Notes under the pieces: generated by a model
Database searches by the model: none
What the model saw: the letters and a program-made list of their open reading frames with translations, nothing else
What the model was told of the DNA's origin: nothing
DNA from: DMER01 sp003451645
Lineage (GTDB): Bacteria; Pseudomonadota; Alphaproteobacteria; Micropepsales; Micropepsaceae
DNA: 12,687 nt
Direction of reading: 5' to 3'
Assembly (NCBI GenBank): GCA_031976175.1
Contig: DALYLR010000060.1
Coordinates: forward strand, 1 to 12,687
Made by a program: the position numbers and the translations under genes
Shown: positions 12,666 to 12,687 of the stretch, piece by piece
Layout of the letters: each line of letters begins with the position of its first letter
Position numbering within the stretch: position 1 is the stretch's first letter

Positions 12666-12687
12666 AATAGCCGGCAACTGCCCCCTC

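Larger units (their letters stand above)
12343..12687. other. Gene-free region upstream of phaR
   Basis: This 345-base stretch holds no gene I can support. From left to right it contains the phaR leader and ribosome-binding site, the TGC-rich candidate operator (12399-12490), a short spacer, and two repeat-like elements (12554-12591 and 12616-12665). A plus-strand frame is open from ATG 12489 to the window edge, but it runs straight through both repeat-like elements and has no recognisable protein features. Confidence 0.6.

Noticed and set aside
12489..12687. Plus-strand frame from ATG 12489 open to the right edge
   Set aside because: It begins inside the candidate phaR operator and runs through two repeat-like elements. 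The translation is what such repeats give in this frame and has no ribosome-binding site.

Overview
The window reads as chromosomal DNA of a PHB-storing alphaproteobacterium. The evidence is the polyhydroxyalkanoate regulator PhaR, a PduO-type cobalamin adenosyltransferase next to a HIG1-type twin-membrane protein, a YdcF/ElyC-type protein, and high-GC codon use. A lineage near Caulobacterales, Hyphomonadaceae or Rhizomicrobium-like bacteria is a guess from general resemblance only. No rRNA, tRNA, CRISPR array, transposase or integrase was seen.

Layout. 1-285 (-): 5' part of an exported protein that runs off the left edge. 397-4112 (+): ydcF-like gene, an unassigned membrane protein, a DUF433 antitoxin-like frame without a normal start codon, a HIG1-domain protein, cobalamin adenosyltransferase and a rhomboid protease. 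4115-5140 (-): Rieske oxygenase, tail to tail with the rhomboid gene. 5266-6432 (+): two-domain thioesterase and a small HTH protein in close tandem. 6589-8403 (+): POT-family peptide transporter. 8409-8729 (-): small unassigned protein. 8932-10611 (+): PAS-GGDEF-EAL protein with a degenerate GGDEF site and an intact EAL site. 10608-12342 (-): phaR followed by an FRG-domain gene and an abutting 125-codon gene. 12343-12687: gene-free, with a TGC-rich phaR control region and, at the edge, sequences that look like dispersed intergenic repeats.

Two places deserve most attention. The first is the compact two-gene FRG cassette of lower GC placed directly behind phaR; it looks like an acquired accessory module and its small second gene matches no family I know. 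The second is the region upstream of phaR, where CTGC-N12-GCAG occurs three times in 92 bases. This is a strong candidate for an autoregulatory PhaR operator. A third point is the orphan DUF433 frame at 2228-2470, which standard gene calling would probably miss because it lacks ATG, GTG or TTG at its N-terminus.

The other genes are mostly ordinary accessory metabolism and transport: B12 cofactor adenylation, peptide uptake, ring or sterol-type oxygenation, acyl-CoA thioester hydrolysis, and cyclic-di-GMP turnover. Start sites were chosen by hand from ribosome-binding sites and conserved N-termini and are often shorter than the longest open frame.
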